From assembly GCA_003563755.1 (NCBI GenBank), contig PWUB01000264.1:1-16158 (forward strand): a DNA stretch of 16,158 nucleotides, written 5' to 3'. The DNA is from Clostridia bacterium (lineage in GTDB: Bacteria > Bacillota_E > SLMV01 > PUMD01). Numbering within the stretch: position 1 is the stretch's first letter; each line of letters starts with the position of its first letter. Shown here piece by piece: positions 1-7,297 of this stretch. The notes under the pieces were generated by a model. That model did no database searches. It saw only the letters and a list, made by a program, of their open reading frames with translations, and had not been told where the DNA came from. A program made the translations under genes and the position numbers.

Positions 1-368
1 CCTACCCCGCCCTTTCCGCTGGCGACGGCGAGCATCCGCAGGTCTCCTCCCCCGTCCACCAGCGGTGAGGGCCTGTCCTCGGTCCCGGCGGACAGGGCCC
101 TGGTCAGCCGCTCCCGCTCCTCGACAGTCATGACGGAAAGGGATACCGTCACCGCCCTCCCCCGTGCTATTTTCTTCACCTGCTCCTCGGCATTCTCCCT
201 GATGCTCTCGCGAAAGGGGCACCCCGCCATGGTCAGGGCCAGCTGAACGGATATTTCTTCGGGGGACACCTCGACCTCCCTGACCATTCCCAGTTGCACC
301 AGGTTGCTGCCCAGCTCGGGATCCTCTACCCGACGCAGGGCGTCCATCACCGAATCTCGATCGACCAT
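1..368 (-). CDS. mrp: Mrp/ApbC-family P-loop Fe-S carrier ATPase (C-terminus beyond window)
   Basis: Partial gene: 122 N-terminal residues are visible and the rest lies left of position 1. It begins with a DUF59/MIP18-type domain (about residues 1-85), which includes the family's AGCP motif with Cys50. After a linker comes the start of a ParA/MinD-type ATPase domain, ending at the window edge inside the deviant Walker A (ASGKGGVG, residues 116 onward). Family knowledge: Mrp/NBP35 proteins bind ATP and carry [4Fe-4S] clusters to apo-proteins in the cytosol. The ATG at 366-368 is preceded by a good GGAGG site at 375-379 on the minus strand. It lies 13 bases after the fxsA stop, so it is probably the third gene of a dnaE-fxsA-mrp transcript. 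The CxxC cluster ligands of the C-terminal part cannot be checked here. Confidence 0.93.
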   Translation of the reverse strand, partial: MVDRDSVMDALRRVEDPELGSNLVQLGMVREVEVSPEEISVQLALTMAGCPFRESIRENAEEQVKKIARGRAVTVSLSVMTVEERERLTRALSAGTEDRPSPLVDGGGDLRMLAVASGKGGV

Positions 369-381
369 CGCACACCTCCGG

Positions 382-780
382 TCAGAAGCCCGCGGCCCCC
401 ATTATGAAGGCCTCAACTCTGCGGACGATCCACCTCTTCAGTGCCAGCCGGCTGGGCGGCAGCAGGCAGGCGAAACCCAGGACGTCGGTCAGCAGGCCGG
501 GAGTGAGAAGCAGAAGCCCACCGGCCACGACCAGTCCCCCCTCGAGCAGGGTCGTCGAGGGGATCTGTCCGCCCATAACCTCACGGCGTATTCGTCCGAA
601 TACCGCTGTGCCCTCCCTGCTGGAAACGATGGCACCGGCCACCCCGGTGACGATGACCAGGGCGACGGTGCGCCAGGTACCGATGTGCCGGCCGACCTCC
701 AGCAAAAGGGCCAGCTCCACCAGGGGCACGAGGGTGAGCAGGGCGAGTATCTTCCAGAATATCCTCATAGAGGCGGTCAC
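382..780 (-). CDS. fxsA: FxsA-family membrane protein
   Basis: A 132-residue hydrophobic protein with the FxsA signature. It has an N-terminal membrane segment (about 13-30), a second one (about 38-52), and a long hydrophobic stretch (about 80-108) containing the hallmark LLTPGLLTDVLGF followed by LLPPSR. Family knowledge: FxsA is an inner-membrane protein whose overproduction relieves F-plasmid exclusion of phage T7 in E. coli; its normal role is unknown. Start choice is uncertain. The GTG at 778-780 has GAGG only two bases upstream, while the in-frame ATG at 766-768 has no close Shine-Dalgarno. Either start lies within 20 bases of the dnaE stop (785), so reinitiation after dnaE translation is likely. 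It is the second gene of the dnaE-fxsA-mrp unit. Confidence 0.9.
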   Translation of the reverse strand: MTASMRIFWKILALLTLVPLVELALLLEVGRHIGTWRTVALVIVTGVAGAIVSSREGTAVFGRIRREVMGGQIPSTTLLEGGLVVAGGLLLLTPGLLTDVLGFACLLPPSRLALKRWIVRRVEAFIMGAAGF

Positions 781-784
781 ATCC

Positions 785-3700
785 TCACGATTCGTTGTCC
801 GCGGTGGGAGGGCGGTACCTCACCGCATCCTCACCCAGTATATCCTGCAGGGACGAAAACAGCGCCTCCGTGGGCTCGACCTGCAAACCGCCGCCGGCCA
901 GGATCACCGTGTCTGCCTCGGGCAGACACAGGTACACCGGGGTGTCACCGCGGTGCTTTCCGAGCAGGAACTTGACCTGCTCCAGGATCTGCACTGCGGG
1001 CTTTACGAAGATATACAGCTTGCCGGAGGAGTTGGGAATTCGCAGGTCCTCGGCCACCACGTTCACCTCATCATCCCGGTGGGACACCCGCCCGTCCACC
1101 AGCAGCACGTCCTCCTCGCCCAGGAGATCGGCGTGCTCCGAAAACACCGACGGGAAGACCACCACCTCGACGCGGTCGCTGAGGTCCTCCAGGGTAACGA
1201 AGGCCATCGTCTCCCCCTTGCGGGTGAGAATGCGTGACTGCGACACCACCATACCACCTATGATGACCCGCGTATCGTCCTTCATGTCCGCCAGCTCCTC
1301 GGCGGAGGCGGTGATTTCCTCTCTCAGGATATCCCGCCACTGATCGAGAGGATGCCCGGACAGGTACACCCCCAGTACTTCCTTTTCCAGGTGCAGCTTG
1401 TCCAGGGGTGCCATGGGCTCCGCGCCGGGAATGGCGTCATCCCCCGTGCCCGCACCATCGGCCGCTGCAGCTGCCATCTCGAACAGGGACACCTGTCCCG
1501 TCTCCCGCCGCCGCTGACGGCTCACGGCCGACGAAAGAACCGCCTCATATCCTCCAAGCAGCCGGTTTCGGTTCGGTTCTATGCTGTCGAAGGACCCGGC
1601 CTGGATCATGCACTCCACCGCCCGCCTGTTCAGGGCCCTCACATCGACACGGTCGAAGAAGTCGGTGAAGCTGCCGAAGGGTCCTGCCGCGCTCCGCTCG
1701 GCGACGATGGACTCGATGGCCGCCCTTCCCAGGTTCTTGATCGCCGACAGGCCGAACAGGATCCTGTCACCGTCCACGGTGAAGTTGGAATAGCTGTGGT
1801 TGACGTCCGGGGGCAGGACCGGCACCTGCATCCTCCGGCATTCGGTGATGTACTTGGCCACCTTGTCGCTGTCGTTCATGACGCTGGTCAGAAGGGCGGC
1901 CATGAAGGGAACCGGATACTTGGCCTTGAGGTATGCGGTCTGATAGGCCAGCAGAGCGTAGGGTGCGGTGTGGGCCCTGTTGAACCCGTAGTCTGCGAAC
2001 TTCTCGATGAAACCGAAGAGCTCCGACGCCACGGCCCGGCTGTATCCGTTTTCGAGGCAGCCCTCGACGAACATCTCCTTCATCGAATCCAGGACCTCCG
2101 GGTCCTTTTTGCCCATGGCGCGGCGAAGTATGTCCGCCTGTCCCATGGTGAATCCGGCGATCACCGAGGCGACCTGCATGACCTGCTCCTGGTAGACCAT
2201 GATCCCGTAGGTATCCTTCAGGATGGGCTCAAGATCGGGATGGAGGTATTCGATCTCATCGGGATTATGCTTGTTGCGGAGGAAAGTGGGTATGTTCTCC
2301 ATGGGCCCGGGCCGGAAAAGGGCGACGGCGGCGATGACGTCCTCGAAAGTGCTGGGAACGAGGTCCTTGAGAAGCTCCCTCATACCCTCCGACTCCAGCT
2401 GGAAGACTCCCTCGGTCTCGGACGTCGCTATGAGGGCCAGGGTATCCTCATCATCCATGGGTATATCGTCCATGCAAAAGCCCGGATCCCCAGTCTTCTG
2501 GATGATCGACACCGTCTCCTCGATCACGGTCAGAGTCCTCAAGCCGAGGAAATCCATTTTCAAAAGGCCGAGGGAATCGAGCACACCCATCGAGAACTGG
2601 GTCACGACGGATCCGTCACCCATCCGCTGCAGGGGCACGTACTCCTGCAGCGGCCGTTCGGAGATCACCACTCCCGCTGCATGGGTGGAGGCGTGCCTCG
2701 GCAGCCCCTCCAGGGAGCGGGCGACATCGACCAGGCGGCGGACCTCTTTGTCCTCCCGGTACAGTTCCCTCAGCTCGGAGGAATGGTCGAGGGCTCCCTC
2801 GAGGCTGATACCCAGCTGGTGAGGCACCATCTTGGCGATCCTGTCCACCTCGCTGTAGGGGAGGCTGAGAGCACGGCCCACGTCCCTCAGCACCGCCCTC
2901 GCGGCCATGGTGCCGAAGGTTATGATCTGCGCCACCCGGTCATCACCGTACTTGCCCACCACGTACTCTATGACCTCGTCACGGCGCTCGTAGCAGAAGT
3001 CGATGTCGATGTCGGGCATGCTCACTCGTTCGGGATTGAGGAAGCGTTCGAACACCAGGTTGGCGTCAATGGGGTCTATGTTGGTTATGCCCAGGGTGTA
3101 GGACACCAGGCTGGCGGCCGCGGAGCCGCGGCCCGGTCCGACGGCTATCTCCTGTTGCCGGGCAAACCTCACGAAATCCCACACGATGAGAAAGTAGCTC
3201 GAATACCCCATCTCGTCGATCGTGTTCAGCTCGTAGTCGAGGCGCTCACGGATGGAGGGGGTGATCGTGCAATAGCGCTGCCTGAGACCCTCATCGCACA
3301 GCTGACGGAGGTAGTCCAGGGCGGTCTCGTACTCATCGGGTATGGTGAAGTCCGGCAGGTGCAGGGCCTCGAAATCGAAATCGACCCGGCAGCGCCTGGC
3401 GATGCGGCCGGTGTTCTCCAGGGCACCCGGGTAGTCGGCGAACAGTTCCGCCATCTCCTCGGGGGTCTTGAAGTAGAACTGGTCGTTCTCGAAGCGGAGC
3501 CGGTTGTCCGACTCGATGGTGTTGTTGGTCTGGATGCACAGCAGGACATCGTGGGCCACCGCGTCCTCCCGCCGCAGGTAGTGCGAGTCGTTGGTTGCGA
3601 CCAGCCCCACCCCGAGGTCCCCGGCAAGCTCCCCCAGCACCGGGTTGACCCGCTGCTGGTCGGTCAATCCGTGATCCTGCAGCTCGAGGAAGTAGTTTTC

Positions 3701-4198
3701 CGCCCCGAAGACGTCCCTGTGCCAGCGTGCCGCATCCCGGGCCAGCTCCTCGTGCCCCTCCAGGATCAGCCGGGGTACCTCCCCCGCGAGGCACCCGGAG
3801 AGAGCTATGAGTCCCTCGCTGTACTCTTCGAGAAGCTCCCGGTCGCAGCGGGGCTTGTAGTAGAGACCTTCGATGTACGCCCGTGAAACCAGCTTCATCA
3901 GGTTGCGGTAACCCGTCTCGTTCTCCGCCAAGAGCACCAGGTGATAGGGGTTGTCGTCCTCCCCCGCCTCGCGGTCGCTGCGGGTGCGCCGGGCCACGTA
4001 TACCTCGCAGCCGATGACCGGGTGGAGGCCCGCCTCAACCGCCTTCTGGTAGAACTCAACCACCCCGTACATGACCCCGTGGTCCGTTACGGCCAACGAC
4101 TCCATGCCCATCTCCAGGGCGCGTTCTATGAGATCGTCTATCCGGCTGGCACCGTCGAGGAGGCTGTATTCCGTGTGGTTATGAAGATGAACGAACAC
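785..4198 (-). CDS. dnaE: DNA polymerase III alpha subunit (DnaE)
   Basis: A 1137-residue, full-length C-family replicative polymerase. The N-terminal PHP domain (about 3-210) keeps its metal-binding pattern: HLHNHTE at 4-10, TDHG at 38-41, NDSH at 203-206. The polymerase core has GPGRGSAAA (354-362), the catalytic PDIDIDF (395-401), THAAGVVIS (505-513), the third catalytic aspartate in MDFLGLRTLT (Asp549) and the fingers segment around 628-700. A helix-hairpin-helix region (about 845-875) and an OB-fold (about 975-1055) follow. The order PHP-Pol-HhH-OB is that of DnaE, not PolC, because no exonuclease is inserted. The GTG start at 4196-4198 has GAGGG about eight bases upstream and gives MFVHLHNHTEYS, the usual N-terminus of the family. 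It is the first gene of a dnaE-fxsA-mrp operon and is divergent from ytrH. Confidence 0.98.
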   Translation of the reverse strand: MFVHLHNHTEYSLLDGASRIDDLIERALEMGMESLAVTDHGVMYGVVEFYQKAVEAGLHPVIGCEVYVARRTRSDREAGEDDNPYHLVLLAENETGYRNLMKLVSRAYIEGLYYKPRCDRELLEEYSEGLIALSGCLAGEVPRLILEGHEELARDAARWHRDVFGAENYFLELQDHGLTDQQRVNPVLGELAGDLGVGLVATNDSHYLRREDAVAHDVLLCIQTNNTIESDNRLRFENDQFYFKTPEEMAELFADYPGALENTGRIARRCRVDFDFEALHLPDFTIPDEYETALDYLRQLCDEGLRQRYCTITPSIRERLDYELNTIDEMGYSSYFLIVWDFVRFARQQEIAVGPGRGSAAASLVSYTLGITNIDPIDANLVFERFLNPERVSMPDIDIDFCYERRDEVIEYVVGKYGDDRVAQIITFGTMAARAVLRDVGRALSLPYSEVDRIAKMVPHQLGISLEGALDHSSELRELYREDKEVRRLVDVARSLEGLPRHASTHAAGVVISERPLQEYVPLQRMGDGSVVTQFSMGVLDSLGLLKMDFLGLRTLTVIEETVSIIQKTGDPGFCMDDIPMDDEDTLALIATSETEGVFQLESEGMRELLKDLVPSTFEDVIAAVALFRPGPMENIPTFLRNKHNPDEIEYLHPDLEPILKDTYGIMVYQEQVMQVASVIAGFTMGQADILRRAMGKKDPEVLDSMKEMFVEGCLENGYSRAVASELFGFIEKFADYGFNRAHTAPYALLAYQTAYLKAKYPVPFMAALLTSVMNDSDKVAKYITECRRMQVPVLPPDVNHSYSNFTVDGDRILFGLSAIKNLGRAAIESIVAERSAAGPFGSFTDFFDRVDVRALNRRAVECMIQAGSFDSIEPNRNRLLGGYEAVLSSAVSRQRRRETGQVSLFEMAAAAADGAGTGDDAIPGAEPMAPLDKLHLEKEVLGVYLSGHPLDQWRDILREEITASAEELADMKDDTRVIIGGMVVSQSRILTRKGETMAFVTLEDLSDRVEVVVFPSVFSEHADLLGEEDVLLVDGRVSHRDDEVNVVAEDLRIPNSSGKLYIFVKPAVQILEQVKFLLGKHRGDTPVYLCLPEADTVILAGGGLQVEPTEALFSSLQDILGEDAVRYRPPTADNES

Positions 4199-4284
4199 TT
4201 AACGACCCTCTTTTCCGGACTAAACGCCAGGTATGAAAGGACAGCTCTCCCGCATATCCATCTACCGTGGGGAGCAAGACGCCA
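4199..4284. promoter_or_regulatory. Divergent dnaE / ytrH intergenic region
   Basis: These 86 bases separate two diverging genes and must hold both start regions unless transcription begins farther inside. The dnaE Shine-Dalgarno (GAGGG on the minus strand) and the ytrH Shine-Dalgarno (GGGGAG, 4269-4274) are clear. ytrH of Bacillus is a sigma-E gene. The only sigma-E-like -10 I can point to is CATATC at 4253-4258, with a poor -35, so I do not assign a promoter. No convincing sigma-A pair is visible for dnaE. Confidence 0.4.
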
Positions 4285-4605
4285 ATGAACAGTTTCTTGA
4301 TTCAACTCATTCTTTCCTTTTCCATGTCCTTCGGGATGCTCATCGGGGGATCCCTGCTGGGCTCATTGGGATCACTTCTTGCCGGCGGATACCCGGCCAC
4401 AACCATGATGGACCTGGCCGAGCGCCTTCGGATCTGGTCAGCCGTCGCCTCCCTGGGAGGCACTTTCTCCACCATCCGCATGCTGGAATCGATCCTGTGG
4501 CAGCGGCAGCTCACCGCCCTGACCCAGCAGACCGGCCTGGTCATCGCCGCCTTCGGAGGAGCACATCTCGGTCATGCCCTGATCCACTGGGTGGTGCAGC
4601 CGTGA
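4285..4605 (+). CDS. ytrH: Sporulation membrane protein YtrH
   Basis: A 106-residue hydrophobic protein. It has an N-terminal membrane segment with a glycine-rich end (GGSLLGSLGSLLAGG), a short amphipathic part with AERLRIWSAVASLGGTFS, and a C-terminal membrane segment (LVIAAFGGAHLGHALIHWV). Pattern and length match the YtrH family, which in Bacillus subtilis is expressed in the mother cell and needed for normal spore resistance. The ATG at 4285 is preferred over the in-frame GTG at 4267 because GGGGAG (4269-4274) sits about ten bases before it and because MNSFLIQ is the usual family N-terminus. It overlaps ytrI by four bases (GTGA), which indicates translational coupling. Placement beside dnaE is also seen in Bacillus as far as I recall. 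Confidence 0.88.
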   Translation: MNSFLIQLILSFSMSFGMLIGGSLLGSLGSLLAGGYPATTMMDLAERLRIWSAVASLGGTFSTIRMLESILWQRQLTALTQQTGLVIAAFGGAHLGHALIHWVVQP

Positions 4606-5081
4606 CCGGCCCGTCCTTTCGACGCCTGTTCGCGGCCTTTCTGCTCGGTGTCGTCGTGGGCGCCGCGGCCCTCATGGGCGCCGTCGCCTCCCGGGTGGAG
4701 AAGGTGGCGCTGCAGCGTGACCTCTTCATGTCCCTGGCCAGGGAGCAGCGGCAGAGCCTCGAACAGATGAAAACCCAGCTCGAGGAGTTTCAGACCCGGC
4801 CCGTCGTCAAGTCCGTGGATATACACATCATGAACATGGACGCGGACAGGTCCAAGACCGCCCTCACCCTCACCGAAAAGCTGCGCGCGGTGAGCGCCGG
4901 CGTGATGGGCCAGGTGGTGGAGGAGGGCGACCCCCTGCTGCTGCACAGCCTGTATCATGAGCGAACGGTCACCCTCGACCGTGACCATTACCTCATCCAC
5001 GTCGAATCCGTGGTGGTAGCGCCCACCGTGCACTTCTTCCTCTATGCATACACCGAGGATGAAGCAGCGAAACTGCCGTAG
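4602..5081 (+). CDS. ytrI: Sporulation membrane protein YtrI
   Basis: A 159-residue single-pass membrane protein. A short basic N-terminus (FRR) leads into a membrane segment at about 10-30 (FAAFLLGVVVGAAALMG). A heptad-like coiled-coil stretch follows at about 32-65 (residues such as LAREQRQSLEQMKTQLEEF), then an alpha/beta C-terminal domain ending in LYAYTEDEA. This layout matches YtrI of Bacillus subtilis, the partner of YtrH, which is sigma-E-controlled and required for efficient sporulation. The GTG at 4602 overlaps the ytrH TGA. The frame is open farther upstream, but only inside ytrH. It is convergent with the endonuclease III-like gene, with just three bases between the two stop codons, so no separate terminator fits in the gap. 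Confidence 0.82.
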   Translation: MTGPSFRRLFAAFLLGVVVGAAALMGAVASRVEKVALQRDLFMSLAREQRQSLEQMKTQLEEFQTRPVVKSVDIHIMNMDADRSKTALTLTEKLRAVSAGVMGQVVEEGDPLLLHSLYHERTVTLDRDHYLIHVESVVVAPTVHFFLYAYTEDEAAKLP

Positions 5082-5084
5082 GGG

Positions 5085-5777
5085 TCAGCGGAGTCGGCTG
5101 CCTTCACATAGATGGGCGATACCGCACTCCTCACACTTCGGCCTCGGCGCACTGCAGATTTTCCTGCCGTGCTCCAACAGGTTCAGGTGCAGCCCCAGCG
5201 AAACGCCGGCGGGCAGGTGAGGCTCAAGCAGCCGGTGTATCTTCTCCGGTGATGCCCTATCGGGCACCAGGCCCACACGCCTGCAGATCCTGGCCACGTG
5301 GGTATCCACCGGAAACACATCCCGGCCCAGGCCGAACAGGAGCACGCAGGCGGCCGTCTTCAGGCCCACACCGAGAAGGCCCGTGAGGTAGGAGTAGCAC
5401 TCCTCATCGCTGCATTCCTCCAGGGAGTCGAGGGCGTAGTCACCCATGTCGCATCGAATCCGGCGCAGTGACTCCTGTATGTAGCGGCGCTTTGGGACCG
5501 CCAGGCCTCCCGGGCGCAGCAGTTTCTCCACCTCTCCGGGATCGGCAAGGGCCAGCGACTCCCAGGTGGGAAAGGCCTCCATGAGGCCCTGGTAGACCCG
5601 GGCAGTCTGGACATCATTGCTCGCCTGCGACAGGATGGTCACCACCAGGGTTCCGACGGGGTCGCAGGGCTGTCCCGAGAGACTGGGACGCTCCCGGTAG
5701 GTGGACCCCCGCCCGTGGGCGTCCTCGAGGAGATCGCACATCTCCTGCAGCTTGTCCGAGAGGCTGGTATCATTCAT
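5085..5777 (-). CDS. nth: Endonuclease III-like HhH-GPD DNA glycosylase with [4Fe-4S] cluster
   Basis: A 230-residue base-excision repair enzyme of the HhH-GPD superfamily. The helix-hairpin-helix LLGVGLKTA (134-142) carries the catalytic-type lysine (Lys140). The VDTHVAR segment supplies the catalytic aspartate (Asp158). The C-terminus has the cluster-binding pattern C-x6-C-x2-C-x5-C at Cys208, 215, 218 and 224. Family knowledge: such enzymes remove oxidised pyrimidines and cut the abasic site. The sequence around residues 48-58 (ILSQASNDVQT) is closer to the Nth-related subgroup than to E. coli Nth (LSAQATD), so exact substrate preference is uncertain. The ATG at 5775-5777 overlaps the murD end by eight bases and has AGGGGG nine bases upstream, so it is the last gene of an aspB-murD-nth unit. 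Confidence 0.92.
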   Translation of the reverse strand: MNDTSLSDKLQEMCDLLEDAHGRGSTYRERPSLSGQPCDPVGTLVVTILSQASNDVQTARVYQGLMEAFPTWESLALADPGEVEKLLRPGGLAVPKRRYIQESLRRIRCDMGDYALDSLEECSDEECYSYLTGLLGVGLKTAACVLLFGLGRDVFPVDTHVARICRRVGLVPDRASPEKIHRLLEPHLPAGVSLGLHLNLLEHGRKICSAPRPKCEECGIAHLCEGSRLR

Positions 5778-7233
5778 CCTTCAAAGCCCCCTGCACGAGT
5801 TTGCGGAAGTACCTGCCGCGCTGGACGTAGTTGGGAAACTCGTCGAAACTCGCACAGGCTGGAGACATCAGGACCACGTCACCCGGACGGGCCAGGTTAC
5901 GGGCCGTGAGAAAGGCATCCCTCAGGCCCTCGACGCGGTGTACGGGCACCTCATCGACGGACGACGGTTCCCGGTCCGATGCCTTCCTGCAGAGGGCGCC
6001 GTGGATTTGCTCCGCCGTGTCTCCCATCAGCACCACCGCCCTGATGTGCCCCTCGTGGCCGAGGCAGACCAGTTCTTCTGCCAGCGGATCGAAGGACAGC
6101 CCCTTATCGTATCCACCCAGAAGCAGAACCACCGGCTCGGTGTAGCTGTGTAGGCCGGCGACGGTCCGGTCGGGGGATGTAGCGATGGAGTCGTTGACGT
6201 ACAGCACACCGTCGAGGCTCCCCACATCCTCGAGGCGGTGGCGAACGGGCGTGAAGTTCCTCACCGCCCGGCGTATGCTACGGGGTGAGGCTCCCATGCG
6301 GATCGCCAGTACCGCCGCAGCCAGCACGTTCGAAGCGTTGTGCAGGCCCCGGAGGGGCATCTCTTCCATCGTACACAACTGCACAGGTTCACCGGAGTAA
6401 GACACCCAGAGTTCTCCCTCCTGGTACCAGCCGCCCAGGGGCATCGATGAACTCCAGGTCGAGGGGGCATACAGCACGGAGAAAAAGGCCCCTTCTCCCC
6501 TGATGGAGTCCTGCATCTGCAGACTCGACGCGCAGTCAGCGTTGAGAAGCATGAAATCCCCCTCCTGTTGAAGGGAGATCATCCGCCTCTTGGCTGCGAC
6601 GTAGTTGTCCATGGTGCGGTGCACGTCGAGGTGGTTGGGACTGATGTTGGTGAGTACGCCCACCTGGGGGACTCTCTCGGCCAGCTCCAGCTGGAAGCTC
6701 GAGATCTCCAGCACGACAACGTCGTGTTCGGTGATCTCATCCACCCGGTCTATGAGCGGAACACCTATATTGCCCCCGAGCCATACACGCTGGTCATCGC
6801 TCCGGAGCATGGCCGCCGCGAGAGAGGCGGTCGTGGTCTTGCCCGAACTGCCCGTCACCCCCACCATGGGGGCGGGACAGAGGATCATAAACAGGGACAG
6901 CTCACTGGATATCCGGGCCCCGCTGCGCCTGGCCTCCTCGATCTCGGGGAGGTCCTTCGGCATTCCGGGCGTCACGAATACCCAGTCGATTCGGTCGGCC
7001 AAATCCGAGCTGAAATCGGCAAGGTAGTCTCTCCCGAAGGACCCGCCGGACAGGTGGTGGGCCACGGAAGCGTAGTGTTCGCCGAGCTCATCCCCTGGCT
7101 TTTTGTCATAGGCCCGCACCGTGACACCGCGACCCGCGAGGTACTTCACCAGCTCCCGGTTGCTGATTCCCAGTCCGAGGACCGCGGCCGTTTCTCCATG
7201 TTCGGGGATGGGAAAGGGTGTGGAATACGCCAT
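5770..7233 (-). CDS. murD: UDP-N-acetylmuramoyl-L-alanine--D-glutamate ligase (MurD)
   Basis: A 487-residue Mur ligase that adds D-glutamate to UDP-MurNAc-L-Ala in the cytosol. Domain 1 is Rossmann-like (GLGISNRELVKYLAGRGV, from about 20). Domain 2 has the ATP loop GVTGSSGKTTT (125-135), NHLDVH (200-205) and the lysine expected to be carbamylated in YVAAKRR (Lys215). Domain 3 has HRLE (332-335), NDSIATSPDRT (347-357), GGYDKG (373-378) and the MurD-specific SPACASFDEFPNY (457-469). The Ile in NDSIATS replaces the Lys of the common NDSKATN, a variant I associate with clostridial MurD. It is not in a dcw cluster here; the neighbours are aspB and nth. The ATG at 7231-7233 has GGAGAGG about ten bases upstream. 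Confidence 0.96.
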   Translation of the reverse strand: MAYSTPFPIPEHGETAAVLGLGISNRELVKYLAGRGVTVRAYDKKPGDELGEHYASVAHHLSGGSFGRDYLADFSSDLADRIDWVFVTPGMPKDLPEIEEARRSGARISSELSLFMILCPAPMVGVTGSSGKTTTASLAAAMLRSDDQRVWLGGNIGVPLIDRVDEITEHDVVVLEISSFQLELAERVPQVGVLTNISPNHLDVHRTMDNYVAAKRRMISLQQEGDFMLLNADCASSLQMQDSIRGEGAFFSVLYAPSTWSSSMPLGGWYQEGELWVSYSGEPVQLCTMEEMPLRGLHNASNVLAAAVLAIRMGASPRSIRRAVRNFTPVRHRLEDVGSLDGVLYVNDSIATSPDRTVAGLHSYTEPVVLLLGGYDKGLSFDPLAEELVCLGHEGHIRAVVLMGDTAEQIHGALCRKASDREPSSVDEVPVHRVEGLRDAFLTARNLARPGDVVLMSPACASFDEFPNYVQRGRYFRKLVQGALKDE

Positions 7234-7257
7234 GTCGCCAGCCTCTCCGGGTATGGG

Positions 7258-7280
7258 TCAGGCCCGCGGAGCGGGCCCGA
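7258..7280 (-). other. Very stable hairpin in the aspB-murD gap
   Basis: A perfect seven-base inverted repeat GGCCCGC/GCGGGCC (7261-7267 and 7271-7277) has a three-base loop. Read as minus-strand RNA it extends outward by G-U, C-G and U-A to a ten-pair stem. It starts 18 bases after the aspB stop and ends 24 bases before the murD start. No U-run follows (the next bases are CCCAUACCC), so it is not a standard intrinsic terminator. A 3'-end stabiliser, a processing site or a partial attenuator are possible roles (inference). Confidence 0.6.
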
Positions 7281-7297
7281 TCCCTGTTTGATCTCCT

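Noticed and set aside
4253..4258. Sigma-E -10-like CATATC before ytrH
   Set aside because: The -35 at the right distance is poor, so it was kept only as a remark on the intergenic region.
4233..4601. Upstream extension of the ytrI frame to 4233
   Set aside because: It lies inside ytrH in another frame; the GTG at 4602 gives the normal YtrI length and a four-base overlap.
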